Positions 1 to 9,111 are shown, numbered from the stretch's first letter. The stretch is DNA of 64,000 bases from Betaproteobacteria bacterium HGW-Betaproteobacteria-16 (GCA_002840835.1 PHCQ01000002.1:1-64000), one strand, 5' to 3'. The notes: generated from the letters alone by a model not told the origin. Translations and numbers: made by a program.

Positions 1-80
1 CCGCCGCTGTGGTCGATCTCCACACTGTTCTTCTTCTACCTGTGCTTCCCCCTGCTGGCGCCACGCCTGATGCGCCTGCC
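1..80 (+). pseudogene. Acyltransferase-3-like fragment, frame 1 (partial)
   Basis: Frame 1 from base 1 encodes an aromatic membrane stretch of the form LWSIST-FFFYLCFPLLAP, which resembles the W-S-x-S...FYL-FPLL segment of acyltransferase-3 (OafA/OatA) membrane proteins. Third codon positions in this frame are almost all G or C until about base 78, after which GC3 preference moves to frame 3, where the DMT transporter is encoded. The frame closes at a TGA at 157-159. I read this as the remnant of one gene joined to another out of frame, or as a frameshift or assembly misjoin. The fragment is short and touches the window edge, so the call is tentative. Confidence 0.3.
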
Positions 81-554
81 TTGTTCGGCGTGGACCGCGC
101 TTTGTTGGGTAATCTGCTGGTGTTCGCGGCAGTGGTGTGCGAAGCTGCCTATGTGGTGATCGGAAAGCGCCTGACGGACGGGCTGGGGCCTAAACGCATT
201 TCAGCCATCATCAACCTGTGGGGGTTCGCACTGGTGACCCCCTTTGGTGTGTGGGCGGCATTGAGTTTTGACTTCAGTGCCGTGAGCCTTCCGGTCTGGG
301 GCCTGCTGGTGTTCTATGGACTCGCGGCCAGCGTATGGACGGTCTGGCTGTGGATGACCGGGCTGAAGACTGTACCTGCGTCTCAGGCGGGTGTGTTCTC
401 CGTGATGCTGCCCATCAGCGCGGCGGCCATCGGGGTGCTGTTCATGGGCGAGCGCCTCACAAGTGTTCAGTTCGTGGCATTCGGCATCGCCCTGCTGGGC
501 TTGGTGCTGGCCACCCTGCCCGCCCGGCGCATCCGCCTGTCACGCGCACCATAG
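1..554 (+). CDS. DMT superfamily (EamA) transporter, C-terminal half, 5' incomplete
   Basis: This is an inner-membrane permease of the drug/metabolite transporter superfamily. The visible part (frame 3) holds about five hydrophobic helices, including the C-terminal EamA repeat with PASQAG, a helix of the form VFSVMLPISAAAIGVLF, then MGERLT, a hallmark of the family. Substrate unknown; relatives export amino acids or metabolites. The last bases overlap the convergent TauE-like gene by 15 bp. Homology is convincing only from about base 80; upstream frame-3 codons have poor GC3, so the N-terminal half may be missing or frameshifted. Confidence 0.7.
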   Translation, partial: AAVVDLHTVLLLPVLPPAGATPDAPALFGVDRALLGNLLVFAAVVCEAAYVVIGKRLTDGLGPKRISAIINLWGFALVTPFGVWAALSFDFSAVSLPVWGLLVFYGLAASVWTVWLWMTGLKTVPASQAGVFSVMLPISAAAIGVLFMGERLTSVQFVAFGIALLGLVLATLPARRIRLSRAP

Positions 555-1211
555 CCCTGTGGGGTCCGTGATGCCCATCCACAGTGCCCAGCCGGAAGTA
601 GCGGCCAAGGCCAGGCCTGCCAAGCGAATGCCCCACGCACCCGTGCCTGCCTGGCGCAGGCGCAACAGCAACCAGGGACCTGCAGTCAAGGAAATCGAGG
701 TCCCCAGGGAGAACAGCGCCATGATCGCCGCGCCCTCCAGTGCATTGGCCGACAGCGATGCCACCAGCAGCGCCGAATACAGAAGTCCACAAGGCATCAG
801 CGCCCATGCCACACCCAGCACCACTGGGGCGCGCGGCCCCATGCGGACCAGTGCCGGGCGGGCTTTGCGCCAGACGTTCTGACCCAGCGTCTCGATCCAG
901 GCTGGTTGCCTGGCCTGCCACATCAGCACGGCCCCCAGCAAGAGTGCGGCGACATGAAACATGGTCCAGACGGGGCGAACGACGGCGGTGTTGGTGCCCA
1001 ACCAGGCAAGACCCTGCACGGAACCGGCTGCAAACGCCCCCACCAGCGCGTAACCCAGCATGCGGCTGAACTGAAACGTCAACAGGGCGCGGGTGCCCTG
1101 ATCGCCAGCAGCGCGCCCGATGCCGGCGCAGGCCGCACCACACATGGCCACGCAGTGGGGTCCGCCCACCAAGCCCATGAACAGGGCCGTGATCGCCATC
1201 GAGGTTTGCAT
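540..1211 (-). CDS. TauE/UreH-like (DsbD_2 family) membrane protein of the cbb3 oxidase assembly locus
   Basis: A 223-residue polytopic membrane protein with a GGPHC motif followed by MCG near the N-terminus, a pair typical of the UreH/DsbD_2-like branch of 'sulfite exporter TauE/SafE' proteins that is linked to metal or cytochrome biogenesis rather than sulfite export. About six hydrophobic segments are visible. It lies 33 bp downstream of hemN on the same strand. The same order (cco assembly genes, this family, hemN, anr/fnr) is known in Pseudomonas, so a role in copper handling or maturation of cbb3 oxidase is likely. The exact function is not established. Confidence 0.8.
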   Translation of the reverse strand: MQTSMAITALFMGLVGGPHCVAMCGAACAGIGRAAGDQGTRALLTFQFSRMLGYALVGAFAAGSVQGLAWLGTNTAVVRPVWTMFHVAALLLGAVLMWQARQPAWIETLGQNVWRKARPALVRMGPRAPVVLGVAWALMPCGLLYSALLVASLSANALEGAAIMALFSLGTSISLTAGPWLLLRLRQAGTGAWGIRLAGLALAATSGWALWMGITDPTGLWCA

Positions 1212-1244
1212 TCTGACAATGTAGCAGCGGCGCGCCGTATCCGC

Positions 1245-2630
1245 TTAGATGATCTTGGAGAATCTGGCCCGGTCCCGGTCGACTTGCAGGTTCTTGTCAA
1301 ACACCATGGCGATGGCGCGCACAAGATACCACCCTGTGGATGTGATCTGCACACCACTGTCGTCCATCGTCACGAGGCCGTGTTCGGCCAGCTCAGCCAG
1401 CACTTCCAGCTCACGAGCGAAGTAGGCCTTGAAATCGATCAGGTGCCCGAGTTCGACCGATTCGAAGAGCAACTGGCCCTGGCACATGATGGACATGATC
1501 ACGCAGCGTCGCAGCAGATCATCACGAGAAAGTGCCAGTCCCCGAACAATGGGTAGTCGGCCTTGATCCAGGCTGTCGTAGTACTCCTCCAGCGTCTTGG
1601 CGTTCTGGCTGTAGGTGGCGCCAATGCGGCCAATGGCCGACACGCCCAGGGCAATCAGGTCGCAGTCGGGTTGCGTGCTGTAACCCTGAAAATTGCGATG
1701 CAGGCGCCCCTGCCGTTTGGCCACTGCCAGCGCATCGGTGGGCAAGGCAAAGTGGTCCATGCCCACATACACATAACCACCACTGACCAGACTGTCGAGC
1801 GAAGCCGAGAGCATGGCCAGCTTGTCTCTGGCGCTGGGTAGCTCGGCCGCCACGATCCGACGCTGTGGTTTGAAGCGTGTGGGCAAATGGGCGTACGCAT
1901 ACAGCGCAATGCGGTCGGGCCGCAGTTCGTTGACCTGAGCGAGCGTGCGGGCAAATGACTCCGGCGTTTGCAATGGCAAGCCGTAGATCAGATCGACGTT
2001 GATCGACTCGAAACCGATCTTTCGCGCACTCTGGACCAGCGAGAACACCTGCTCAGCCGGCTGCACACGATGCACCGCCTTCTGGACAGCAGGGTCAAAA
2101 TCCTGAACACCGAAGCTCAACCGGTTGAAGCCCAGACGCGCGAGGGTCTGCAAGCGCTCTTCAGTGACGGTGCGCGGGTCGACCTCGATCGAATACTCTC
2201 CGCCAGGCACCAGCGTGAAATGGCGCCTTATCATGCTCATCAGGTCTTCGAGCTCGGCGTCTGACAGGAATGTGGGAGTGCCTCCACCCAGATGCAACTG
2301 GGACACACTGTGACCTTGGCCAAAGTGCTGGACTTGCAGCTCCATTTCACGCGAGAGGTAGCGCAGGTACTCCGCCGCGCGCTCATGGTGCTTGGTGATG
2401 ACCTTGTTGCAGGCACAGTAATAGCACACCGACTCGCAGAACGGCACGTGTACGTAGAGGGAAAGCGGCAGCGCCATCGAGCCCGCACGGCGCTGTTCAA
2501 GCGCCTGGATGTAGTCTTGTTCTGTGAAGGCTTCGACAAACCGGTCCGCAGTGGGGTACGAGGTGTAGCGCGGCCCCGGCACATCGAAGCGGCTGAGCAA
2601 TTCAGGGGAAACAACGTGGCTCACGGACAA
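1245..2630 (-). CDS. hemN: Oxygen-independent coproporphyrinogen III dehydrogenase
   Basis: A radical-SAM enzyme that converts coproporphyrinogen III to protoporphyrinogen IX without oxygen, supplying heme in micro-oxic conditions. The protein is 461 residues, a normal length for HemN. The cluster motif C-x3-C-x2-C-x-C is at residues 65-74 (CESVCYYCAC), as in E. coli HemN, followed by the GGGTP motif that contacts S-adenosylmethionine. The C-terminal HemN domain is complete. A perfect FNR box lies about 55 bp upstream, so expression is probably induced by Fnr when oxygen falls. It precedes the TauE-like gene in the same direction. Confidence 0.95.
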   Translation of the reverse strand: MSVSHVVSPELLSRFDVPGPRYTSYPTADRFVEAFTEQDYIQALEQRRAGSMALPLSLYVHVPFCESVCYYCACNKVITKHHERAAEYLRYLSREMELQVQHFGQGHSVSQLHLGGGTPTFLSDAELEDLMSMIRRHFTLVPGGEYSIEVDPRTVTEERLQTLARLGFNRLSFGVQDFDPAVQKAVHRVQPAEQVFSLVQSARKIGFESINVDLIYGLPLQTPESFARTLAQVNELRPDRIALYAYAHLPTRFKPQRRIVAAELPSARDKLAMLSASLDSLVSGGYVYVGMDHFALPTDALAVAKRQGRLHRNFQGYSTQPDCDLIALGVSAIGRIGATYSQNAKTLEEYYDSLDQGRLPIVRGLALSRDDLLRRCVIMSIMCQGQLLFESVELGHLIDFKAYFARELEVLAELAEHGLVTMDDSGVQITSTGWYLVRAIAMVFDKNLQVDRDRARFSKII

Positions 2631-2678
2631 ACCTCCAATTCAGTGGAGTGAATGTGCATCAAGCTGGGCCAATGGCCT

Positions 2679-2692
2679 TTGATGTTGATCAA
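2679..2692. promoter_or_regulatory. FNR box between hemN and fnr
   Basis: TTGATGTTGATCAA is an exact match to the FNR/Anr consensus TTGAT-N4-ATCAA. Its centre is about 55 bp upstream of the hemN ATG and 116 bp upstream of the fnr ATG. A centre at -41.5 would place the hemN transcript start near 2644, which fits hemN activation; no good -10 is seen at the matching distance toward fnr. Control of both genes remains possible. Confidence 0.85.
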
Positions 2693-2801
2693 GCCCGCTG
2701 AGCTTTCGGGGCACCAGCCCTGGCAATCGCCTGCCCCGGGCATGTCACTCGACAGGGGTTCTCCCAATGGGTTAAGCTAGATCGGAAAAGGATAGGAAAC
2801 C

Positions 2802-3521
2802 ATGGACGCACAGAGTATCAAAGTCGCTTGTTCCAACTGCAACCTGCGCGAGTTGTGTCTGCCGATGGGATTGAACCCGGATGAAATGAGCAAGCTCGAT
2901 GACGTGATTTCCACCCGTCGCCGAGTCAAGCGGGGAACCGCACTTTTCAGCACCGGTGAGCGCTTCACTTCTTTGTACGCCGTGCGCTCGGGCTTTTTCA
3001 AAACCTGCGTGACCACCGCTGACGGACGCGATCAGGTCACCGGCTTTCAGATGACCGGCGAGATCATCGGTCTTGACGGCATCGTGAGCGATCACCACTC
3101 CTGTGATGCGATTGCCCTCGAAGACGCCGAGGTCTGTGTGATGCCTTTCGACCAGGTGGAAGAGCTTTCGCGTGAATTCACCACTTTGCAGCACCACGTG
3201 CACAAAATCATGAGCCGTGAGATCGTTCGCGATCACAGTGTGATGCTGCTGCTTGGAAGCATGCGGGCGGACGAGCGGCTGGCGGCTTTCTTGCTCAACC
3301 TGGTGCAGCGTCTGCATGCTCGCGGTTTCTCGCAGTCGGAATTGATTTTGCGAATGACGCGAGAGGAAATTGGCAGCTACCTCGGCATGAAGCTGGAGAC
3401 GGTCAGCCGCACTTTCTCCAAGTTTGTGGAAGATGGGATCATCGACGTCAAGCAGCGCTATGTGCACATCAAAAGCACCGAGGGTCTCAAAGAGATCGTG
3501 AATTCACAGAATTGCCGCTGA
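2802..3521 (+). CDS. fnr: FNR-type oxygen-sensing transcriptional regulator
   Basis: A 239-residue Crp/Fnr family regulator. Cysteines at residues 10, 13 and 19 (C-x2-C-x5-C) plus C112 match the four [4Fe-4S] ligands of E. coli FNR. The recognition helix near residues 190-200 reads LETVSR, the E-x2-S-R type that reads TTGAT half sites, in agreement with the FNR boxes at 2679, 9112 and 11743. The start is preceded by AAAGGATAGG. It sits divergently between hemN and the cco genes, as anr does in Pseudomonas, and should control the cbb3 oxidase island. A strong terminator follows. Confidence 0.93.
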   Translation: MDAQSIKVACSNCNLRELCLPMGLNPDEMSKLDDVISTRRRVKRGTALFSTGERFTSLYAVRSGFFKTCVTTADGRDQVTGFQMTGEIIGLDGIVSDHHSCDAIALEDAEVCVMPFDQVEELSREFTTLQHHVHKIMSREIVRDHSVMLLLGSMRADERLAAFLLNLVQRLHARGFSQSELILRMTREEIGSYLGMKLETVSRTFSKFVEDGIIDVKQRYVHIKSTEGLKEIVNSQNCR

Positions 3522-3559
3522 GCACGGCTGGACGCCGCCCTGCCAGCGGAGCAGGCAAC

Positions 3560-3592
3560 GCCCCGCATGCCACATGGCAGGCGGGGCTTTTT
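3560..3592 (+). terminator. Rho-independent terminator after fnr
   Basis: GCCCCGC at 3560-3566 pairs with GCGGGGC at 3581-3587, extended by GCC/GGC across a small internal mismatch, followed by five T. It lies 39 bp after the fnr stop codon and separates fnr from the convergent small membrane gene. Confidence 0.85.
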
Positions 3593-3615
3593 ATTGGTTG
3601 CTGCGCCAACTGCGC

Positions 3616-3906
3616 TCAGCAACCGCCACCCCGAGCGCAATCTTCTGGCCGCTGGTGGTCAGGTACGGGGCACCTGTTGACCTCGAAAGGTGAAATGGCG
3701 AGCAAGGTCGTCAAGGCGCTGGAGACCATGGTGGCGCCCCAGAACACGAAGAACGCCATGGTGTAGACCGCCTCACGCGAGAACGGCAGCGACGCGCCAA
3801 ACCAGTGCAGGTCTCCGGGGTCCACAAGGGCAAAAACCACCATCTCCAGCACAGCAGCGACCATGAAGGCGGGCCATGCAATCCACATCAAGCGCTGTGC
3901 CCACAT
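3616..3906 (-). CDS. Small two-helix membrane protein at the end of the cco operon
   Basis: A 96-residue protein with two clear hydrophobic helices (about residues 7-28 and 44-70) and a polar tail carrying three cysteines and ending in GGGC. It has a good ribosome site (AGGAG, 8 bp before ATG at 3906) and is the last gene of the minus-strand cco operon, 81 bp after ccoH. I do not recognise a named family. Its position suggests an accessory role in cbb3 oxidase assembly or membrane insertion, but nothing in the sequence proves it. Confidence 0.7.
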   Translation of the reverse strand: MWAQRLMWIAWPAFMVAAVLEMVVFALVDPGDLHWFGASLPFSREAVYTMAFFVFWGATMVSSALTTLLAISPFEVNRCPVPDHQRPEDCARGGGC

Positions 3907-3987
3907 GGGTGTGTCTCCTCGGGTTTGTTCGTTATCGACGCAGCAAGATCCACCAGGGCGCGATCACCCATGTGCCCCGGCCTGCGT

Positions 3988-4284
3988 TCAATCGTCAGTG
4001 GGAACGACAGGTGAAGCAGCATGGTTTCGTCCCTGCTGGGCAGGTTGCACAGCCATCAATGCGTCGAATCTTGCCTGGCCTTCAAGTGCCTGCGCGGCAC
4101 GTCGTTCACGTTCGTACACCTCCTTGTCAAGCACCGGATCTTGATCCATGGAGGAGATAACCACCATGGTGCTGGTGGCCACAACGCCGCTCAGGAGGAG
4201 CACCGGAATCAGCAGAACATGGGGAATCTTCCACCAGGGGGTGTCTGTCTTGCGAGTTGACGGCATCAGGGAGGCGTTGCTCAT
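3988..4284 (-). CDS. ccoH: FixH/CcoH-like cbb3 oxidase assembly protein
   Basis: A 98-residue, single-span inner-membrane protein with a short N-terminal tail, a helix after WWKIPHV, and an acidic/basic soluble segment, the layout of the FixH family that helps assemble cbb3 oxidase. The start at 4284 is preferred over an upstream ATG because GGAGA sits 6 bp before it. It is directly downstream of ccoG, as in ccoGHIS operons. Sequence similarity to FixH is modest, so location carries part of the call. Confidence 0.75.
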   Translation of the reverse strand: MSNASLMPSTRKTDTPWWKIPHVLLIPVLLLSGVVATSTMVVISSMDQDPVLDKEVYERERRAAQALEGQARFDALMAVQPAQQGRNHAASPVVPTDD

Positions 4285-4328
4285 GGGATGTCTCCAGAAA
4301 TGAAATGGCACTGGGCGGTCAGCGGCTG

Positions 4329-5798
4329 TCAGCGAGGAACCAGAAAGGCCGCCTTTTCGGACACCTGCGAAACATCGTCACCGGTAGACCGGATGTCGAA
4401 ATGAATCTCATGGGAACCGGTTGTGGCCGCGTCCGGCGGGATCTGCACACGGACCGCCGCCGACCGCACCTCGGTAGGCAGCACTTCAATCTCGGTGTCG
4501 GATGCGATCTCGATGCCCGGCAAACCCGTCACCGAGATGACGTAGCGCTGAGTGGATTCGGTGGCGTTCATGATCTGCAACCGGAACACGTTTTCGATGC
4601 GGCCTTGCTCCACCATGCGGGCAAGCGCACCTCGATCCCGGATCACGTCCACCTTGAGTGGCGTACGCATGAACAGGCTGACACCCACCGCCAGTGTGAT
4701 TGCGAGAAGAATGCCGGAATAGATCAGCACCCTGGGACGCAGCGCCCGCTTGACCATCTGCCGGCTGTTCCAGCCTTGTGCCATGCCGTTCTGTGTTGAG
4801 AACTTGATGAGACCTCTGGGATACCCCACCTTGTCCATCACGGTGTCGCACACATCCACACACGCTGCACAGCCGATGCACTCATATTGCAGCCCCTTGC
4901 GGATGTCGATGCCCGTGGGACACACCTGAACACACAGCGTGCAGTCCACGCAGGCTCCCAGGCCCAGCGCCTTCGGATCGGCCTTTTTGGATCTGGCGCC
5001 GCGCGGCTCGCCCCGCTTCTCGTCATAGGTGACGATCATGGTGTCGCGATCAAACATCGCGCTCTGAAAGCGCGCATAGGGGCACATGTATTTGCACACC
5101 TGCTCGCGCATGAAGCCGGCGTTGCCATAAGTGGCAAAGCCATAGAAGAAGATCCAGAAGGTCTGCCAGGGACCCAGCGATGCCGCCAACGACAGCGCAG
5201 CAAGTTCACGAATGGGGGTGAAGTAACCAACGAAGGTGAACCCGGTCCAGAGCGAAAAGGCGATCCACAGTGCGTGCTTGAGCCACTTCTTGCTGAACTT
5301 CTGCACTGAAAACGCCGCTTGATCCAGCCGCATGCGCGCAGACCGGTCGCCTTCAACCTTCTTTTCAATCCAGAGAAAGATCTCTGTATACACCGTCTGG
5401 GGACAGGCAAACCCGCACCACAAGCGACCCGCGACAGCGGTGAACAGAAACAGCGAAAGCGCAGAAATAACCAGCAACCCGGTCAGGTAGATGAAGTCCT
5501 GAGGGTAGAGCACCAGCCCGAAGATGTAGAAGCGCCGCGCCTCCAGATCGAAGAGCACGGCCTGTCGCGCGTTCCATTCCAGCCAGGGCAAGCCATAGAA
5601 CACGATTTGCGTGATCCACACCGTGATCCAGCGCCATGAAGAGAAGACGCCCGCCACGGAGCGCGGGTAGATCTTCTGGCGGGAGGCATAGAGGGAAACC
5701 ATTTCCTCTTCATCGCCCTTGCCACCGCCCTGCCCTGACTCGGGAACAGCGGGAACGATGGGAATGATGCGGTTGTGGTCTGGTGTGGTTGAGCTCAC
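4329..5798 (-). CDS. ccoG: Cytochrome c oxidase accessory protein CcoG (RdxA/FixG)
   Basis: A 489-residue membrane ferredoxin-like protein required for maturation of cbb3 oxidase; characterised members act as a cupric reductase. Visible are several N-terminal membrane helices, a CGFACPQ motif in the periplasmic/heme-like region, and two 4Fe-4S ferredoxin motifs (CVDCTLCVQVCP and CIGCAACVDVC) around residues 270-310, then a C-terminal immunoglobulin-like FixG domain. The start is GTG at 5798, with only a weak ribosome site. It follows ccoP after an 89-bp spacer holding a hairpin. Confidence 0.93.
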   Translation of the reverse strand: MSSTTPDHNRIIPIVPAVPESGQGGGKGDEEEMVSLYASRQKIYPRSVAGVFSSWRWITVWITQIVFYGLPWLEWNARQAVLFDLEARRFYIFGLVLYPQDFIYLTGLLVISALSLFLFTAVAGRLWCGFACPQTVYTEIFLWIEKKVEGDRSARMRLDQAAFSVQKFSKKWLKHALWIAFSLWTGFTFVGYFTPIRELAALSLAASLGPWQTFWIFFYGFATYGNAGFMREQVCKYMCPYARFQSAMFDRDTMIVTYDEKRGEPRGARSKKADPKALGLGACVDCTLCVQVCPTGIDIRKGLQYECIGCAACVDVCDTVMDKVGYPRGLIKFSTQNGMAQGWNSRQMVKRALRPRVLIYSGILLAITLAVGVSLFMRTPLKVDVIRDRGALARMVEQGRIENVFRLQIMNATESTQRYVISVTGLPGIEIASDTEIEVLPTEVRSAAVRVQIPPDAATTGSHEIHFDIRSTGDDVSQVSEKAAFLVPR

Positions 5799-5847
5799 GT
5801 GGGTCCAAAAGTGGGTAGCTGATCGCCCTGAGGATGGAGAAACACCA

Positions 5848-5870
5848 TTGGCAACCCGTCAGGTCGCCAA
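5848..5870 (-). other. Hairpin in the ccoP-ccoG spacer
   Basis: On the minus strand TTGGCGACC and the later GGGTTGCCAA pair around a TGAC loop, with one mismatch. There is no following T run, so this is more likely an mRNA-stabilising or processing hairpin at the 3' end of the ccoNOQP message than a terminator. Confidence 0.4.
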
Positions 5871-5887
5871 AGGCATAGCGCCGTTTG

Positions 5888-6796
5888 TCAGTTTGCTGGC
5901 CGGTTGGACAGCCCCCAGACGTAACCGTTCAGCACGTGAATCTGAGCCTCGTTCAACAGAACGTTCTGGGCAGGCATCTGATTCGTGAATCCGTTGTTGA
6001 TGGCGCGGATCACGGCTTCTTCGCCCCAGCCATGCAACCAGATACCATCGGTCAGGTTGGGCGCTCCCAGCGCCGTGTTGCCCTTGCCATCCATGCCATG
6101 GCAGGCCGCACAAGCACCAAACTTGTCTTTTCCGAGCGCTGCGCGGATAGAGTCGCTCGGGCTTCCCGACAAGCTCAGCACGTAGTGCGCCAGATTGCGG
6201 ACGTCTTCGGCACTGCCAACGGCCGCAGCCATTGGCGGCATCACACCCATGCGGCCTTCCGTGATCGTCGTCTTGATGGCCTGCGGGTCGCCGCCCCACA
6301 GCCAATCACCGTCCGTCAAATTGGGGAAGCTGCGTGCTCCACGGGCATCGGATCCATGACATTGTGCGCAGTTGTTCATGAACAAGCGCTCGCCAATGGC
6401 CATGGCTTGTGCATCGCCTGCCAGGTCTTCAGGCTTCATGTCGTTGAACTTGGCGTAAATGGGGGCGATGGCTTCCTGCATCTTCTCCACCTCCGCGGCG
6501 TGTTGACCGCCTGAAGACCACCCGAGCGCACCCTGGTATTTGCCAAACGTCGGGTACAGCACGCCGTACACCAAGGCAAAGACCACCGTGATGATGAACA
6601 GGTAGACCCACCATTTGGGCAGCGGGTTATTCATCTCCTGCAGGTCACCGTCCCACACGTGGCCAGTGGTGTTGTCAGCATGTGTGGCCGCCTTGGTGGT
6701 GCCGCTGATCCACAGCAGCACCAGGCAGGCAATGATGCTGACCAAAGTCAGACCGGCCACATAGTAGTGCCAGAAATCGCTTGTGAAGTCGCTCAT
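5888..6796 (-). CDS. ccoP: cbb3-type cytochrome c oxidase subunit III, diheme cytochrome
   Basis: The electron-accepting subunit of cbb3 oxidase: 302 residues with two N-terminal membrane helices (about residues 12-30 and 62-81) and two periplasmic cytochrome c domains whose heme sites are CAQCH at 143-147 and CAACH at 229-233. The ATG at 6796 is chosen over one 30 bp upstream because homologs begin MSDF-like and it follows the ccoQ stop at 26 bp, with a GAGA ribosome site. It lies in the ccoNOQP order and passes electrons to CcoO and CcoN. Confidence 0.95.
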   Translation of the reverse strand: MSDFTSDFWHYYVAGLTLVSIIACLVLLWISGTTKAATHADNTTGHVWDGDLQEMNNPLPKWWVYLFIITVVFALVYGVLYPTFGKYQGALGWSSGGQHAAEVEKMQEAIAPIYAKFNDMKPEDLAGDAQAMAIGERLFMNNCAQCHGSDARGARSFPNLTDGDWLWGGDPQAIKTTITEGRMGVMPPMAAAVGSAEDVRNLAHYVLSLSGSPSDSIRAALGKDKFGACAACHGMDGKGNTALGAPNLTDGIWLHGWGEEAVIRAINNGFTNQMPAQNVLLNEAQIHVLNGYVWGLSNRPAN

Positions 6797-6822
6797 GATT
6801 TTTCTCTTTTCAATGCCGAGGT

Positions 6823-6960
6823 TCAATCTTCGTTGAAAGGCAAACGAGCCGCTTCATCGAAATCGCTCTTGTTCCGTTTGGACCAGGCCCAGATCACGAT
6901 GCCTACAAACGTGATGAGGCTGACGACGGTGACGATGCTGCGCAGTTCATTGATTTCCAC
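6823..6960 (-). CDS. ccoQ: cbb3-type cytochrome c oxidase subunit CcoQ (FixQ)
   Basis: A 45-residue peptide (short, easily missed) with one membrane helix (about residues 8-26) and the tail SDFDEAARLPF, which is the FixQ/CcoQ signature. It starts with GTG at 6960, supported by GGGAGA 6 bp upstream, and lies between ccoO and ccoP. CcoQ stabilises the oxidase complex and the interaction with CcoP. Confidence 0.9.
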   Translation of the reverse strand: MEINELRSIVTVVSLITFVGIVIWAWSKRNKSDFDEAARLPFNED

Positions 6961-6974
6961 GTCGATCTCCCTGG

Positions 6975-7595
6975 TTACTTGCGTGCGGTGCCAAGCACCT
7001 GCAGGTAGGCGATGAGGGCTTCAAGCTCGCTCTTGCCCTTGACGTCTTCAACAGACGCCGCGATTTCTTCATCGGTGTAAGGCGCACCCAGCATTCGCAG
7101 CACTTCCATCCGCTTGGGCAGGCCGGTCTCATCCACCAGCTTCTTCTCCAGCCATGGGTAGGCAGGCATGTTCGACTCCGGCACCAGGTCGCGCGGGTTG
7201 TTCAGGTGAATGCGGTGCCATTCGTCGCTGTATCGGCCGCCCACCCTGTGCAGGTCCGGCCCCGTACGCTTGGAACCCCACTGGAAAGGACGGTCGTAAA
7301 CGAACTCACCCGCGACCGAATAGGGACCGTAACGCAGGGTCTCAGCTTGAAACGGACGGATCATCTGCGAATGGCAGTTGTAGCAACCTTCGCTGACATA
7401 CACATCCCGACCAGCCAATTGCAGCGCACTGTAAGGCTTGAGCCCCTCAATCGGCTGGGTGGTGGACTTCTGAAAGAACAGAGGAACAATTTCCACCAGC
7501 CCCCCCACAGCTACCACGAGCGTGATCAACACGATCATGAGGAAGTTGTTGGTCTCGATCCGGGCATGACCCGTGAGTTTTTCGTTGTTGGACAT
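6975..7595 (-). CDS. ccoO: cbb3-type cytochrome c oxidase subunit II, monoheme cytochrome
   Basis: A 206-residue membrane-anchored cytochrome c. One N-terminal helix (about residues 19-40) is followed by the heme site CYNCH at 71-75 and the conserved SQMIRP/F stretch typical of CcoO/FixO. The gene lies 11 bp after ccoN and 14 bp before ccoQ, so all four structural genes are tightly spaced and co-transcribed. Confidence 0.96.
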   Translation of the reverse strand: MSNNEKLTGHARIETNNFLMIVLITLVVAVGGLVEIVPLFFQKSTTQPIEGLKPYSALQLAGRDVYVSEGCYNCHSQMIRPFQAETLRYGPYSVAGEFVYDRPFQWGSKRTGPDLHRVGGRYSDEWHRIHLNNPRDLVPESNMPAYPWLEKKLVDETGLPKRMEVLRMLGAPYTDEEIAASVEDVKGKSELEALIAYLQVLGTARK

Positions 7596-7606
7596 GTTGC
7601 TCCTCC

Positions 7607-9052
7607 TCAGGCGTGTGCAGGGTTAACAGTCATCACAGGGACCGGCACAACGCGTCCTTGACGCACCGTCATGATGACGTTCCAGAGCATGACGACCATG
7701 CCCCCGAGATACAGCAGACCACCCACCAGACGGATCACGTAGAACGGGAACGTGGCCTTGACCGACTCCACGAAGGTGTAAGTCAGGCTGCCGTCCGGAT
7801 TGACAGAGCGCCACATCAAGCCCTGCATCACACCGGCGATCCACATGGCGGCGATGTACAGCACGATGCCGATGGTGGCGACCCAGAAGTGCAACTCAAT
7901 GGCTGGCACCGAATACATCTTCTTCTGACCGTAGAGGCGCGGAATCAGGTAGTAGAGAGAACCCATGGAGACCAGACCGACCCAACCCAAGGCGCCGGAG
8001 TGCACATGGCCCACCGTCCAGTCCGTGTAGTGGCTCAGCGCGTTCACGGTTTTGATCGACATCATCGGACCTTCGAAGGTTGACATGCCGTAGAACGACA
8101 GGGAAACGATCAGGAATCGCAGGATGGGGTCGTCGCGCAGCTTGTGCCAAGCGCCCGACAGGGTCATGATGCCGTTGATCATGCCGCCCCAGCTGGGCGC
8201 CAGCAAGATCAAGGAAAACACCATGCCCACCGACTGGGTCCAGTCCGGCAAGGCGGTGTAGTGCAGATGGTGTGGGCCGGCCCACATGTAGGTAAAGATC
8301 AGCGCCCAGAAGTGGACGATGGACAGGCGGTAGGAGTACACCGGACGCTCGGCCTGCTTGGGGATGAAGTAATACATCATGCCCAGGAAGGCGGCGGTCA
8401 AGAAGAAGCCCACGGCGTTGTGGCCGTACCACCACTGCATCATGGCGTCCTGAACACCGGCGTAGGCCGAATAGGAGTGCGTCGCGCTGGTGGGGATCTG
8501 GATGTTGTTGAAGATATGCAACAACGCCACAGCAATGATGTAGGCACCAAAGAACCAGTTGGCCACGTAGATGTGGCGCACCTTGCGGATGCCGATGGTG
8601 CCGAAGAACACCACCGCGTAAGAAACCCAGACCACGGCAATCAACAGGTCGATCGGCCAGATCAGTTCAGCGTACTCCCTGCTCTGGGTCAACCCCATAG
8701 GCAAGGTGACGACGGCCGAGACGATCACCAGATTCCAGCCCCAGAACGTCAACCAGGCCAGCTTGTTGAGAAAGAGCTTGGTGTGGCAGGTGCGCTGCAC
8801 CACGTAATAACTGGTGGCAAACAGCACGCTGCCGCCAAACGCAAAAATCACCGCATTCGTGTGCAACGGACGCAAGCGCCCGTAGCTCAACCATTCAATG
8901 CCCATATTGAGCTCGGGCCACGTCAGCTGCGCCGCAATGATCACGCCTACCAGCATGCCCACCACGCCGTAGATGACGGACATGATGGCAAACCACCGAA
9001 CCACACTGTCGTCGTAGACCGCCGTCTGGCCTGTCTTTGTTGTCACGGACAT
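7607..9052 (-). CDS. ccoN: cbb3-type cytochrome c oxidase catalytic subunit I
   Basis: The twelve-helix catalytic subunit that reduces oxygen with high affinity and pumps protons. 481 residues. The heme and copper ligands are visible: H64 in RPLHTNA, the WYGHNA histidine, the paired histidines in GPHHLHYT and the HVH pair in VGHVHSG. The ATG at 9052 is preferred over an upstream in-frame ATG because AGGAG lies just before it. An FNR box centred 66 bp upstream marks a promoter of its own, separate from ccoIS. Confidence 0.97.
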   Translation of the reverse strand: MSVTTKTGQTAVYDDSVVRWFAIMSVIYGVVGMLVGVIIAAQLTWPELNMGIEWLSYGRLRPLHTNAVIFAFGGSVLFATSYYVVQRTCHTKLFLNKLAWLTFWGWNLVIVSAVVTLPMGLTQSREYAELIWPIDLLIAVVWVSYAVVFFGTIGIRKVRHIYVANWFFGAYIIAVALLHIFNNIQIPTSATHSYSAYAGVQDAMMQWWYGHNAVGFFLTAAFLGMMYYFIPKQAERPVYSYRLSIVHFWALIFTYMWAGPHHLHYTALPDWTQSVGMVFSLILLAPSWGGMINGIMTLSGAWHKLRDDPILRFLIVSLSFYGMSTFEGPMMSIKTVNALSHYTDWTVGHVHSGALGWVGLVSMGSLYYLIPRLYGQKKMYSVPAIELHFWVATIGIVLYIAAMWIAGVMQGLMWRSVNPDGSLTYTFVESVKATFPFYVIRLVGGLLYLGGMVVMLWNVIMTVRQGRVVPVPVMTVNPAHA

Positions 9053-9111
9053 TCGGGAACTCCTCTTTAGTGTCACTTTTGCTAGTGTCCTCACGGACCC
9101 ATTGAACTGCC

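Noticed and set aside
9053-9094. Upstream ATG for ccoN at 9094
   Set aside because: The added residues do not fit the family and the AGGAG site serves the ATG at 9052.
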